DNA from: Bradyrhizobium hipponense
GTDB lineage: Bacteria > Pseudomonadota > Alphaproteobacteria > Rhizobiales > Xanthobacteraceae
NCBI RefSeq assembly: GCF_008123965.1
Contig: NZ_VSTH01000028.1
Location: 1 to 64,000 of the forward strand
DNA length: 64,000 bases
Reading direction: 5' to 3'
Both the position numbers and the translations under genes were made by a program. The stretch's first letter is position 1. Each line of letters starts with the position of its first letter. Shown piece by piece: positions 25,960 to 34,786 of this stretch. The notes under the pieces are model-generated. The model was not told the DNA's origin. It saw only the letters and a program-made list of their open reading frames with translations, and did not search any database.

Positions 25960-26444
25960 CGGAAAGTTTCCAAGTGGACTATCGCAATGCGATGGCGCGT
26001 CTCGGCGCCGCGGTCAGCATCGTCACGACCGATGGTCCCGCAGGTCGCGCCGGCTTCACTGCGTCCGCCGTCTGCAGCGTCACCGACGATCCGCCGACGC
26101 TTTTGGTGTGCATGAACCGCGCATCCTCGGCGCATGTAAGCGTGGCGGGCAACAACGTCGTGTGTGTAAACGTGCTATCGACTCGGCAGGAGCGACTTTC
26201 ACGGCTATTTGGTGGCAAGGTGCCCGCCAGGGAACGGTTCGCGGCGGCGGTGTGGTCGACGCTCGCGACGGGTGCACCGGTTCTCGCCGACAGCGCAGCT
26301 GCCTTCGATTGCGAGATAGCGAATGTCGTCACGGTCGGCACGCACGATGTATTGTTCTGCCGCGTTGTCGCGCTGCAGAGCTCCGGCCTGACGGAGAACC
26401 TGATCTATCTTGGCCGCGTCTACCATTCTGTGCGGGCGTTTTGA
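25956..26444 (+). CDS. rutF: RutF-like NADH:FMN flavin reductase
   Basis: This flavin reductase of about 162 residues has T-T-D-G-P-A-G-R-A-G-F-T-A-S-A-V-C-S-V followed by P-P-T-L-L-V-C, which I recognise as nearly the same as E. coli RutF, and later F-G-G-K and V-G-T-H-D-V-L-F-C. RutF supplies reduced FMN to the ring-opening pyrimidine monooxygenase RutA. No RutA gene is present here; the only flavin monooxygenase is the NtaA-type gene at 15284-16588, at the far end of the divergent operon. The start overlaps the carbamoylase stop. It is the last gene of the plus operon. Confidence 0.9.
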   Translation: MTESFQVDYRNAMARLGAAVSIVTTDGPAGRAGFTASAVCSVTDDPPTLLVCMNRASSAHVSVAGNNVVCVNVLSTRQERLSRLFGGKVPARERFAAAVWSTLATGAPVLADSAAAFDCEIANVVTVGTHDVLFCRVVALQSSGLTENLIYLGRVYHSVRAF

Positions 26445-26545
26445 GCGGGGCGGCACGGCATTGCTGCCGTCTCATACGGCGCCGAAGCAAGTGCATTCGA
26501 GCCGGCCATTAGTCTCGTTCGTATCGCCGATTTCTACTTCCAATT

Positions 26546-27922
26546 CTACTTCGCAAATGTGCGCAACATGGTCTCGATGTGCTGTGCGGCTCGCAGCAGA
26601 GTGCGATCCTGGCCGCGCCGGCCGATCACCTGGAGGCCAAAAGGAAGGCCAGCCGCGTCAGTCCCGCACGGAATCGAGATCGCCGGCAATCTGGCGTGAT
26701 TGACGAAGGGCGTGAACACGGCGTGTGCGCGCGGGCTCGCCGGGCGGCCGCCGATCATGTCGGGACCAAGCTGTGTCAGCGGCCAGGCAACGCAAGGGAC
26801 GGTCGGTGCCAGCAGCAGGTCGATTTCGGTGAAGAAGGCCGCGAACGCATTGGCGATCGCGGTGCTTGCAACCAGCGCGGCCGCAACGTCCGCGCCCGAC
26901 CAGGAGAGTCCGCGCTCGATCTGCCTGGCGATATCAGGGTCGAACACGGTCGGATCCTGGCGGAAGGGGTCGCCATGGAGAGCAGCGAGGCCGGCGTGCT
27001 GAAGCGGCATGATGGCCTCTTCGGTCGCGCCGGCCGGCCAGACGGGATCACGCTGCGCGATGCGTAAGCCGGAGGCGGAAAGGCGCTCCACGGCAGAGAT
27101 GAAACCATTGGCGACGACGTCGTCGACTGCGACGTCGAGTCCCAGACGCGGCGAGAACGCAATGCGCGGGCCGGCGATGTCATCGGCATCTCGGGCGATG
27201 AGAGCGGAATCCGGGTCGCGCGGATCGACACCGGCCATGGCCTCGAACGCCAGCGTGATATCGGCAACGGTGGCGGCGATCGGTGCGATGACAGAGAGGC
27301 CAAAAAACGGCTCGGCGAAACCTGGCCCGTAGGGGATCGCGCCATAAGACGGCTTGAAGCCGGCGACGCCGACATGGGCCGGCGGCCTGCGGCTGGAGCC
27401 GCCAGCATCGGTACCGATCGCGAGCGGCACGAGGCCGGCTGCGACAGCCGCTGCCGGACCACCCGACGAGCCGCCCGGCGTGAGCTCCGGATTCAGGGGA
27501 TGTCGGGTGGGACCGAACAGCGGCGACGTCGTGACGCCCTTGCACGCAAACTCGGACGTCGCGCCGATCCCAACGACGACGGCACCGGCTCTGCGCAGCC
27601 GCTCGATCGCAATCGCATCCTGCGGCGCGACGAAATCAGCGAACAGGCGCGAGCCCTGCGTCACGCGCCAGCCGCCGGTCCAGATGTTGTCCTTGACGAC
27701 GATGGGGACGCCGGCGAGCGGCATCGTCTCGCCAGCGCGCAGGCGGTCGTCGACCGCCGCGGCATCGGTAAGCGTGCGTGCGGGGTCGATCGTCACCACT
27801 GCGTTCAGCGGCTTGGCAGCCTCGATGCGTCCGAGGGCGGCCTTGGCGGTTTCGGCCGCGCTCGTTCGTCCGGCCGTTACATCGGCCGCAATCCCGCGTG
27901 CGCTATTTACCGGCTTTGTCAT
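26546..27922 (-). CDS. Amidase signature family amidase (A)
   Basis: The protein of about 458 residues has the Ser-cisSer-Lys triad: Lys77 in V-V-K-D-N-I, Ser in T-P-G-G-S-S-G-G at about 152, and Ser in G-T-D-A-G-G-S-S at about 176. It hydrolyses a C-N amide bond in the cytoplasm and releases ammonia. It is translated after the MFS gene, whose 3' end overlaps its start by 20 bases, so transporter and enzyme probably share a substrate. The substrate is unknown; relatives include indoleacetamide hydrolase, allophanate hydrolase and general amidases. Confidence 0.9.
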   Translation of the reverse strand: MTKPVNSARGIAADVTAGRTSAAETAKAALGRIEAAKPLNAVVTIDPARTLTDAAAVDDRLRAGETMPLAGVPIVVKDNIWTGGWRVTQGSRLFADFVAPQDAIAIERLRRAGAVVVGIGATSEFACKGVTTSPLFGPTRHPLNPELTPGGSSGGPAAAVAAGLVPLAIGTDAGGSSRRPPAHVGVAGFKPSYGAIPYGPGFAEPFFGLSVIAPIAATVADITLAFEAMAGVDPRDPDSALIARDADDIAGPRIAFSPRLGLDVAVDDVVANGFISAVERLSASGLRIAQRDPVWPAGATEEAIMPLQHAGLAALHGDPFRQDPTVFDPDIARQIERGLSWSGADVAAALVASTAIANAFAAFFTEIDLLLAPTVPCVAWPLTQLGPDMIGGRPASPRAHAVFTPFVNHARLPAISIPCGTDAAGLPFGLQVIGRRGQDRTLLRAAQHIETMLRTFAK

Positions 27923-29099
27923 GGCTCCCCCAGATCAGCGCGAATGTGCCGCACAGCGCGAGGCAGGCCAAGGCGAAGAACGCGGCGCCAAGACTGGCCG
28001 CACCATCCAGGATCGACACCAGCGCCGGCGCAGCCAGCAGGCCGGCATAGGATGCAGTCAGCACCGCGCCGGTGGTCTCGCCGATCCGGTCCTGCGGGGC
28101 GAGGCGAGCGATCTCGGCGATGAAGACACCGTTCCAGCCCGACGCCGTCAGGCCGAACAGCGCCGCAATCGCGAACTGGCCGGTGCGACCGAGCGATGCG
28201 CCATCGAGGCCGAGCACCGCGGCAGAGAAGGCCATGCCGAGACCGATGACGATGAGCACCATGCGCGAGGCATTGAGGCGCATCGCGACGAGGCCCCAGC
28301 CGAGCCGGCCGATCAGGCCGCCCGTTTGCGCGCAGGCGAGCGCCATGCCGGCCTCGATGTGGCTGAGCCCGAGCTCGCGCGTGCCCAGCGTGACGAAGAC
28401 CGTATTGAGCGATACCTGCATCGCGCTGAAAGGCATCGACGCCAGCGCCAGCATCGCGATGCGCCGGTCCGCAGTCACCAGCGCCAGCCGCGCGCGAAGA
28501 CCGAGTTCCGGAGGAGCGACGACTTTGCCAGTGTAGGCAAGCCTCAGTTGCTCGAACCACAGGATAGCCAGCAGGGCACATGCGCCGACCGCTGCGTAGC
28601 ACCAGGCCGGTCCGAGCGAGATCGCGATCGCGGGCAGGACCAGCGAGCCGCAGACGGCGCCGATCTGGTTGCCGGTCTGGCGCACCGAGAACACGAAGAC
28701 GCGGCGCTCGGCGGTCACGAGCCGCGCCAACAGCGCCGCGCTTGCCGGCGTCTCCGGTCCGAAGGCAAGGCCGAGGCAGAGGCCCGCGGCCAGCAAGGCG
28801 GCCGTCGAGCCGAACGAAGCCAGCGCCATGCAGGCGACGATCGCTGCCGCGCACAGGCTCGCGATCCGCAACGAGCCGAGGCGGGCAATGAAGCTGCCGC
28901 CCCAGAACGAGGCGGGGATACCGACGGCGAAGACCGCGCATGAGAACATCGAGAGCTGCCAGACCTCGATACGGGCGCTGGGCGCGACCACGCCGGGCGC
29001 GAACAAAGCGAGCGCGACCAGCGCCTGAAGCGAGGTCATCGCCCCCAGGGCCGGCAGCAGCGCGGGCGCTGGCCGAACGGCCGTGTTTCCGTCTACCAT
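27903..29099 (-). CDS. Major facilitator superfamily transporter
   Basis: The protein of about 398 residues has about twelve hydrophobic segments with short loops, a G-S-F-I-A-R-L-G-S-L-R cytoplasmic loop after helix 2, and G-G-L-I-G-R-L-G-W-G at the start of the second half, as in MFS carriers. The ATG at 29099 starts the first helix; the longer frame to 29255 is the antisense of the divergent UraH gene. It overlaps the amidase start and likely carries the amidase substrate. Direction of transport cannot be read from sequence. Confidence 0.85.
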   Translation of the reverse strand: MVDGNTAVRPAPALLPALGAMTSLQALVALALFAPGVVAPSARIEVWQLSMFSCAVFAVGIPASFWGGSFIARLGSLRIASLCAAAIVACMALASFGSTAALLAAGLCLGLAFGPETPASAALLARLVTAERRVFVFSVRQTGNQIGAVCGSLVLPAIAISLGPAWCYAAVGACALLAILWFEQLRLAYTGKVVAPPELGLRARLALVTADRRIAMLALASMPFSAMQVSLNTVFVTLGTRELGLSHIEAGMALACAQTGGLIGRLGWGLVAMRLNASRMVLIVIGLGMAFSAAVLGLDGASLGRTGQFAIAALFGLTASGWNGVFIAEIARLAPQDRIGETTGAVLTASYAGLLAAPALVSILDGAASLGAAFFALACLALCGTFALIWGSHDKAGK

Positions 29100-29128
29100 G
29101 GCCGCTCGCTCATAGGAGGAACGGCAAG

Positions 29129-29464
29129 GTGGCAGGCGGCATTTCCATTCACGCAGTCGACGTGGCGAGCGGGCGTCCCGCGCAGGGCCTGCGCATCGAG
29201 ATCTGGCGGATCGACCCCGAACAGCTGCGCATCGCCGAGGGGCGGCTCGGCGCAAACGGCGTGCTGGATCATCCCGTTGCGCACGGTGCCGGCGTCACGG
29301 CGGGCGTGTACGAGGTGCTGTTTCATCTCGGCGAGTTCTTTGCTGACAGCGCCGGCTTTCTTACCGTGACGCCGTTCCGCTTCCGCATCACTGATATCGA
29401 CGAGCATTTCCACCTGCCGCTGAAATTCACCCGCTGGGGCTATTCGCTGTTCCGCGGCGCCTGA
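29129..29464 (+). CDS. uraH: 5-hydroxyisourate hydrolase (transthyretin-like) homologue
   Basis: This protein of about 111 residues has the transthyretin-related fold signatures: I-H-A-V-D-V-A-S-G-R-P-A-Q-G-L near the start, Y-E-V-L-F-H, and H-F-H-L-P-L-K-F-T near the end. The family normally ends in Y-R-G-S, which is part of the active site; this one ends F-R-G-A. GTG 29129 is chosen because AGGAGGA lies at 29114-29120. The family hydrolyses 5-hydroxyisourate in urate breakdown, but no uricase or OHCU decarboxylase gene is nearby. Start is only 29 bases from the divergent MFS gene. Confidence 0.85.
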   Translation: MAGGISIHAVDVASGRPAQGLRIEIWRIDPEQLRIAEGRLGANGVLDHPVAHGAGVTAGVYEVLFHLGEFFADSAGFLTVTPFRFRITDIDEHFHLPLKFTRWGYSLFRGA

Positions 29465-30283
29465 TCAGTTGGTCAGCCGCCGCGATAGTCCGGTGACGCG
29501 CTCCATCACCGCGACCAGCGCGACGGTGGCGATGATCAGCACACCCGACAAGGCTGCGATGGTCACGTCGAGCTTGCCCTCGAGGTCCTGCCACATCCGG
29601 ATCGGCAGCATGTCGGTCGCGGCATCGCGCAGGAACAGCGAGACCGGCACGTTGTCGAAGGACGACATGAAGGCGATGAAGGCGCCGGCGATGATGCCGG
29701 GCCGGATCAGCGGCAGCACGATGCGACGGAACGTGTAGAGGCGGCTGGCCCCTAACACCGCCGAGCTTTCGAGCAGGGTCGGCTCCAGCTGGGCGAGCGC
29801 GGCAACCGTATTGCGCACGACATAGGGAACGCAGACCACGGTGTGGCCGATCACCAGCGTCAGCGGCGACACCGGCAGGCCGACCAGCGAGAACAGCATC
29901 AGGGCGGCGAGGCCGAAGGCCAGCGCCGGCAAAACAAGTGGCGACATGAAAAGGGAATCGAGCAGCCGGGCCGACAGCGTCCGCGACCGCGAGATCGCAA
30001 GCGCGGCCGCGACGCCGAGCACGACGGACAAGCAAGTCGCCCATAGTGCGACGATGAGGCTGTTCTTCGCCGCGAAGTGCAGCTGCCAGGCATTCCACAG
30101 CTCGGCGTACCAGCGCAGCGAATAGCCGGGCGGCGGGAAGCGCAGCGAGAAACCGCTCGTGAAGGAGACGATCAGTACCACGAGCGAAGGAGCGATGATG
30201 ATGATCAGCGCGATCACCGCGACCACGGTAATGACAAACTCGAAGCTGATCGCCTCCAGGGTACGCTTGCGTCCGCTCATCAT
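29465..30283 (-). CDS. ABC transporter permease (PotC type)
   Basis: The protein of about 272 residues is a membrane protein with the E-x-S-A-V-L-G-A-S coupling loop and F-R-R-I-V-L-P-L-I-R-P-G-I typical of polyamine/opine/Fe-type permeases. The start ATG overlaps the preceding permease stop (ATGA); a second ATG follows directly. It converges tail to tail with the uraH homologue with no spacer. It is the last gene of a four-gene importer operon. Confidence 0.9.
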   Translation of the reverse strand: MMSGRKRTLEAISFEFVITVVAVIALIIIIAPSLVVLIVSFTSGFSLRFPPPGYSLRWYAELWNAWQLHFAAKNSLIVALWATCLSVVLGVAAALAISRSRTLSARLLDSLFMSPLVLPALAFGLAALMLFSLVGLPVSPLTLVIGHTVVCVPYVVRNTVAALAQLEPTLLESSAVLGASRLYTFRRIVLPLIRPGIIAGAFIAFMSSFDNVPVSLFLRDAATDMLPIRMWQDLEGKLDVTIAALSGVLIIATVALVAVMERVTGLSRRLTN

Positions 30284-31143
30284 GCGCCTCCGTAGCCCCG
30301 CGACATGCGGCCGAGCGTGGTGAAGACGGAGACGACCGCAAGCACGGCGAGCAGGAAGATGATCGAGATCGCGGATGCAAAGGGCCAGTTCTGGAGAGTC
30401 GACGCTTGCTGATAGAGATACATCGGCATGAACAGCATCTGGCCGCCGCCGATCAGCGACTGCGTGATGAAGGCCGTGATCGCGGCGGCGTAGGTCAGCG
30501 TGCATCCGGCGATCACGCCGGGCAGCGACAACGGCAGCACGATCCTGAAGAAGGTTCGCCAGCTCCCGGCGCCAAGCGAGCAGGAGGCGTCATCGAGGTT
30601 GGGATCGATCCGGCCAAGCGCAGTGATCAGCGGCAGTGTCATCAGCGGCATCTGCACCTGCGCCAGCGCGATGACCACGCCGAACTGGGTGTAGAGCAGC
30701 TTTAGGGGTGTATCGATGATGCCGAGCGATTGCAGCGTCGCGTTGATGATGCCCTGGCGGCCCAGGATGACGATCCAGGCAAAGGTGCGCACCACGACGC
30801 TGGTCAGAAGCGGCAACAGCACGATCAGGATGATGATGGTCTGAAGCCGCGGCCCGACCCGCTGATAGAGCCAGGCGATGGGAAAGCCGAGCACGAGACA
30901 GACGAGCGTTACCTCGGCGCCGAGCAGCAGCGTCGAGCCGAGCACGCTAAGGCTGAAAGGGTCCGTGAGGAAGTGCAAATATTGGCCGAGCCCCCAATGG
31001 AGCGCGGCCGTGTCGTTGTGCAGCGAGAGCCAGAGCAATTGCAGGAGCGGCGCGACGAAGAAGACCAGGAAGAACAGCGCCAGCGGTGCTGCCAATCCCA
31101 TGCCGTAGGACGTCACATCCCGCGATGCCGGTGCTGTACCCAT
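30280..31143 (-). CDS. ABC transporter permease (PotB type)
   Basis: The protein of about 287 residues has six helices and the loop D-D-A-S-C-S-L-G-A-G-S-W-R-T-F-F-R-I-V-L-P-L-S-L-P-G. This is the EAA-like region, with D-D-A in place of E-A-A. It forms the channel with the next permease. It begins four bases after the binding-protein stop. The system resembles importers for spermidine, putrescine and similar cationic nitrogen compounds. Confidence 0.9.
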   Translation of the reverse strand: MGTAPASRDVTSYGMGLAAPLALFFLVFFVAPLLQLLWLSLHNDTAALHWGLGQYLHFLTDPFSLSVLGSTLLLGAEVTLVCLVLGFPIAWLYQRVGPRLQTIIILIVLLPLLTSVVVRTFAWIVILGRQGIINATLQSLGIIDTPLKLLYTQFGVVIALAQVQMPLMTLPLITALGRIDPNLDDASCSLGAGSWRTFFRIVLPLSLPGVIAGCTLTYAAAITAFITQSLIGGGQMLFMPMYLYQQASTLQNWPFASAISIIFLLAVLAVVSVFTTLGRMSRGYGGA

Positions 31144-31147
31144 GGTG

Positions 31148-32194
31148 CTAGATCTTGATCTCGCGGTTGAAACGTTCGATCCAGGCCGAGCGCTGCTCGT
31201 TGATCTTCTTCCAGTCCTGGAACACGAACTTCTGCTTCAGCTCGGCGGTGTCCTTGGCCAGCACGCGCGCGATTTCGCCGCCCATCGTCACCTTGGAATT
31301 GGTCGGCACGATCAGATAGGGCGGGTTCATCAGCGTGGTCTGCACCTCGGCCGTCAGTGCCGCCTCGATCAGCTTGAAGGCGAGCTCGCGGTTTGGCGAA
31401 TTCTTGACGATGTGGATCGTGGTCTTGAAGGCGATGGCGCCTTCCTTTGGCGCCACGAACTCGACCGGCACGCCGCGCGCTTTCAGAATCTGGATAGCGT
31501 TGAAATTACCGGGCGAGATGTCGATCTGGCCCTGCTGGAACAGCGTTGCGAGCGCGCCGGGATTGGCGGCCACGGCCGCGAGATTGGGTTTCAGCTCCTC
31601 GATCGCCTTGAAGGCGGGATCGACATTGGCCTCCGAGCCGCCGCGCATCTTGGCGATCTCGACCAGCCAGCCGGTGCCGAGCGTCGAGTTGAGATTGGTG
31701 ATGCCGACGCGGCCCTTGAACTCCGGCTTCCACAGGTCGGCCCAGGAGGTCGGCGGCGTCTTGACGGCTTCCGGATTGTAGGTGAGGCCGACGACCTGAA
31801 AGAACGGGGCGGGGCCCATCGGCTCTTGTGCCTCACTGATCAGTTCCTTGTAGTAGGCGCTCTTCTCGACCGGATAAGGTTCGACGAGGTCTTGGCCGAT
31901 CGCGACGAGGGCGGGGCCGGGATCGTGCAACATGACGTCGATCGGCGGATTGGCCTTGGCGGCATTGACCTTCGCGATCTGGTCGACGGAGAGCATGGGG
32001 TCGAGCACCATCGCTGCATCGGCGTTCGCCTTGCGGAAGGCCGGCACGAGCACGGCCTTGTGCGCTTCCTCCCAGCTTCCCGTGAAGGTCGCAAACACAA
32101 GCGGGCGGGCCTGGGCGAAGCTCAGCCCGGGAAACGCCTTCATGGCGCCGAGTGTGAGTGCGGTCGTCATTAGGCTTCGGCGATTGAGGATCAT
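31148..32194 (-). CDS. ABC substrate-binding protein (PotD type), probable Tat export
   Basis: The protein of about 348 residues begins N-R-R-S-L-M-T-T-A-L, a plausible twin-arginine export signal, and A-Q-A follows about 25 residues in as a cleavage site. The mature part has the extracellular solute-binding family pattern (F-A-T-F-T-G-S-W, P-P-I-D-V-M-L-H-D-P-G, F-Q-Q-G-Q-I-D-I-S-P-G-N). Such proteins bind polyamines, opines or related amines in the periplasm. Genes for the two permeases follow at 4 bases; the ATPase gene precedes by 29 bases. Confidence 0.88.
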   Translation of the reverse strand: MILNRRSLMTTALTLGAMKAFPGLSFAQARPLVFATFTGSWEEAHKAVLVPAFRKANADAAMVLDPMLSVDQIAKVNAAKANPPIDVMLHDPGPALVAIGQDLVEPYPVEKSAYYKELISEAQEPMGPAPFFQVVGLTYNPEAVKTPPTSWADLWKPEFKGRVGITNLNSTLGTGWLVEIAKMRGGSEANVDPAFKAIEELKPNLAAVAANPGALATLFQQGQIDISPGNFNAIQILKARGVPVEFVAPKEGAIAFKTTIHIVKNSPNRELAFKLIEAALTAEVQTTLMNPPYLIVPTNSKVTMGGEIARVLAKDTAELKQKFVFQDWKKINEQRSAWIERFNREIKI

Positions 32195-32223
32195 GTCGAA
32201 CTCCCTGTGGACTATGACTGGAT

Positions 32224-33318
32224 CTAAAGCGTTGCAGGAAAGGCGTTGGCGAGCGATGGCGCGAGCGGTGCGAGGCGCACTGCGGCGCCGTTCTCCAGTG
32301 CGCGTGTCTCGCCGATGCGCGCCTGAGAGATTTTTACCCCAGAGCCGTCGGCGGTCGTGACCTCATGGACGACGGTGGCCCCTAGCGGCAGCGACATGCC
32401 GACCACGCCGGCAAAGCCGGTCTCGTCGCCGACGAACTGCAGATGTTCGGGACGGATGCAGACGGTGACGCGGCCGCCTTCGCTGAGCGCGCCGCCCGCG
32501 GGCCGTGCGACGATCTCCGCGCCGGCATCGAGGCGTACCTTGGCGGCCGTGCGATCCGCCGACACGACGACTCCGGGCATGCGGTTGCTGGAGCCAACGA
32601 AGGTGTTCACGAACAGCGTCTGGGGACGGTCGTAGACATCCGAGGGCGATCCGAACTGTTCGAGCTTGCCGTGGCTCAGCACCGCGACGCGGTCGGCCAT
32701 CGACAACGCCTCTTCCTGGTCGTGCGTCACGATCAGCGTGGTGATGCCCGAGACGCGTTGCAGCCGCTTGACCTCGATCTGCATGTCGAGCCGCAAGTTC
32801 TTGTCGAGCGCGGCGAAGGGCTCGTCGAGCAGCAGGATCGACGGCTTGATCGCCAGCGCCCGGGCGAGCGCGACGCGCTGCTGCTGGCCGCCGGAGAGCT
32901 GCCGCGGCAGCCGCTCGGCCATCGACGGCAGTTGCACCAGCTCGAGCAGCCGTTGTGCCTCGCGCTGGCGCGTCGCCTTGTCGATGCCGCGGGCGGCGAG
33001 GCCGTAGGCGACGTTCTCTGTCACGGTGAGATGGGGAAACAGCGCATAGTTCTGGAAGACGATGCCGACCGCGCGGCGGTTCGGCGGCAGCGCGTCGACG
33101 ATGTCGTCGCCGATGATGATCCGTCCCTGGCTCTGCGCGATGAAGCCGGCAATGATCCGCAGCAAGGTCGTCTTCCCGCAGCCGGAGGGGCCGAGCAGGG
33201 CGATGATCTCGCCGCCCTTGATGTCGAGATTGATGTTTTCGACCGCGAGCGCGCCGCTCGGATAGCGGTGAGTGACGGCGTCGACCACGAGCGATCGGCC
33301 GCCTTGCGTTTCAGCCAT
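32224..33318 (-). CDS. ABC transporter ATP-binding protein (PotA type)
   Basis: This ATPase of about 364 residues has Walker A G-P-S-G-C-G-K-T-T, signature L-S-G-G-Q-Q-Q-R-V, Walker B I-L-L-L-D-E-P-F-A-A-L-D, and a C-terminal TOBE regulatory domain (V-C-I-R-P-E-H-L). The start at 33318 is preceded by a G-rich ribosome-binding site; the long upstream extension of the frame is antisense to the amidase gene. As first gene of the operon it lies about 30 bases behind a near-perfect sigma-54 promoter (33349-33364), suggesting nitrogen control of the importer. Confidence 0.92.
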   Translation of the reverse strand: MAETQGGRSLVVDAVTHRYPSGALAVENINLDIKGGEIIALLGPSGCGKTTLLRIIAGFIAQSQGRIIIGDDIVDALPPNRRAVGIVFQNYALFPHLTVTENVAYGLAARGIDKATRQREAQRLLELVQLPSMAERLPRQLSGGQQQRVALARALAIKPSILLLDEPFAALDKNLRLDMQIEVKRLQRVSGITTLIVTHDQEEALSMADRVAVLSHGKLEQFGSPSDVYDRPQTLFVNTFVGSSNRMPGVVVSADRTAAKVRLDAGAEIVARPAGGALSEGGRVTVCIRPEHLQFVGDETGFAGVVGMSLPLGATVVHEVTTADGSGVKISQARIGETRALENGAAVRLAPLAPSLANAFPATL

Positions 33319-33348
33319 GATGTTGCCCCCCGTTCTCCCGAGGAAGAA

Positions 33349-33364
33349 AGCAAGTCTCGTGCCC
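33349..33364 (-). promoter_or_regulatory. Sigma-54 (RpoN) promoter of the PotABCD-type operon
   Basis: On the minus strand the sequence is GGGCACG-N4-TTGCT: GG and GC ten bases apart, and only the first base differs from the consensus TGGCACG-N4-TTGCW. The predicted transcription start is about 20 bases before the ATPase start codon. Confidence 0.7.
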
Positions 33365-33406
33365 GTGCCCGTCGCTTTTCGCTGCGCGTTTTGGCATTGT
33401 GGCACG

Positions 33407-34786
33407 ATGACATCGGATCGATCGGTTTGCGACCTCACCGCCACAGCCCTTGCGCGCGCCATTGCCAGGGGCGAGCTGTCCTCGCGCGACGCCGTCGAGG
33501 CGCACCTTGCACGGATCGCGGAACAGGACGCGCGATTGGCAGCATTCGTGACGGTCGACGCTGAGGGCGCCCGCCGTGCGGCGCAAATCTGTGACGCGGC
33601 GTCCGCGCCGGCCGGACCGCTGCATGGCGTGCCCGTCGCGATCAAGGACCTCACCGACACCGCGGGGCTGACGACCACCTATGGTTCGGTTCTGTTTCGT
33701 GACCACGTGCCACCGGAAGAAGATCTCCTGGTCGCGCGGCTGCGACGCGCCGGCGCGATCATTTTGGGCAAGACCAACACACCCGAATTCGGCTTCGGTG
33801 CGGTCTGCACCAACAGATTGTGCGGACCGACCCGCAATCCGTTCGATCCTGCGCTGACCTCCGGCGGATCGTCCGGCGGCTCCGCCGTCGCGGTCGCGGC
33901 CGGTATGGTGCCGCTGGCGCACGGCACCGATTTCGGCGGATCCGTGCGCACGCCCGCGAGTTTCTGCGATGTCGCCTCGATCCGGCCGACACCGGGTCGC
34001 ATTCCATCGCCGCGTCGCCCGCTGGGCTGGGACATGCTGGCCACACACGGCTTCCTCGCCCGCAGCATCGACGACCTCGAGCTTGCGTTGTCGGTGTGTG
34101 AGGGAGCCGATGCGCATGATCCGCTCTCGACCAGAAGCTTCGGCGGGGATCGAACACGCGCAGGACATGCCCGGATCGCCGTCACGCCCGATTTCGGCGT
34201 TGCACCGGTTGCCCGCAACGTTCGGGCACGGTTTGCGATGGCCTGCGAGGCGCTGGCGCGCGTTGCCGACATTGTGCAATCGTCGCCCGATTGTGGCGGT
34301 GCAATCGGGACCTTCCGCACGTTGCGTGCCGCACACATCGCCAACAGTTTTGGTGAGTTGCTGAAGACGCGTCGCGACGAGCTCACGCCCACCGTGATCT
34401 GGAATATCGAGGCGGGCGCAAGGCTCTCGGCCGAAGATTATCTCAATGCGGAGCGCCGCCGCACTGCGATCTACCGCAGCTTCTGCGACCTGTTCACCCG
34501 CGCCGATTTCCTGGTTGCGCCGGCAGCGTCCGTCTTCCCCTGGCCGAACGAGGTCAGCGATGTCTCGGCAATCGACGGCACGACGTTGGACACGCCGATC
34601 GACTATCTCGCTGTTACCTTCATTGTCTCGCTGGTCGGTTTTCCGGTCCTGACGCACCGCGGGGCGAATGAGCTGCCGTTCGGCATCCAGATTATTGCGC
34701 CGCCGGGATGCGAATCCCGCTTGTTTTCCTTTGGCCGGACCATCGAGCAGACGCTGGGGTTTTCGCATCGCCGGCCGCCTGCCTGA
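33407..34786 (+). CDS. Amidase signature family amidase (B)
   Basis: The protein of about 459 residues has the complete amidase triad: Lys80 in V-A-I-K-D-L-T-D, Ser in S-G-G-S-S-G-G at about 155, and Ser179 in G-T-D-F-G-G-S-V. It hydrolyses an amide in the cytoplasm. The start at 33407 removes a long N-terminal extension that is antisense to the ATPase promoter region. It is divergent from the PotABCD-type operon across 88 bases and convergent with the racemase-like gene. It differs clearly from the amidase at 26546, so the two are not a recent duplication. Substrate unknown. Confidence 0.9.
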   Translation: MTSDRSVCDLTATALARAIARGELSSRDAVEAHLARIAEQDARLAAFVTVDAEGARRAAQICDAASAPAGPLHGVPVAIKDLTDTAGLTTTYGSVLFRDHVPPEEDLLVARLRRAGAIILGKTNTPEFGFGAVCTNRLCGPTRNPFDPALTSGGSSGGSAVAVAAGMVPLAHGTDFGGSVRTPASFCDVASIRPTPGRIPSPRRPLGWDMLATHGFLARSIDDLELALSVCEGADAHDPLSTRSFGGDRTRAGHARIAVTPDFGVAPVARNVRARFAMACEALARVADIVQSSPDCGGAIGTFRTLRAAHIANSFGELLKTRRDELTPTVIWNIEAGARLSAEDYLNAERRRTAIYRSFCDLFTRADFLVAPAASVFPWPNEVSDVSAIDGTTLDTPIDYLAVTFIVSLVGFPVLTHRGANELPFGIQIIAPPGCESRLFSFGRTIEQTLGFSHRRPPA

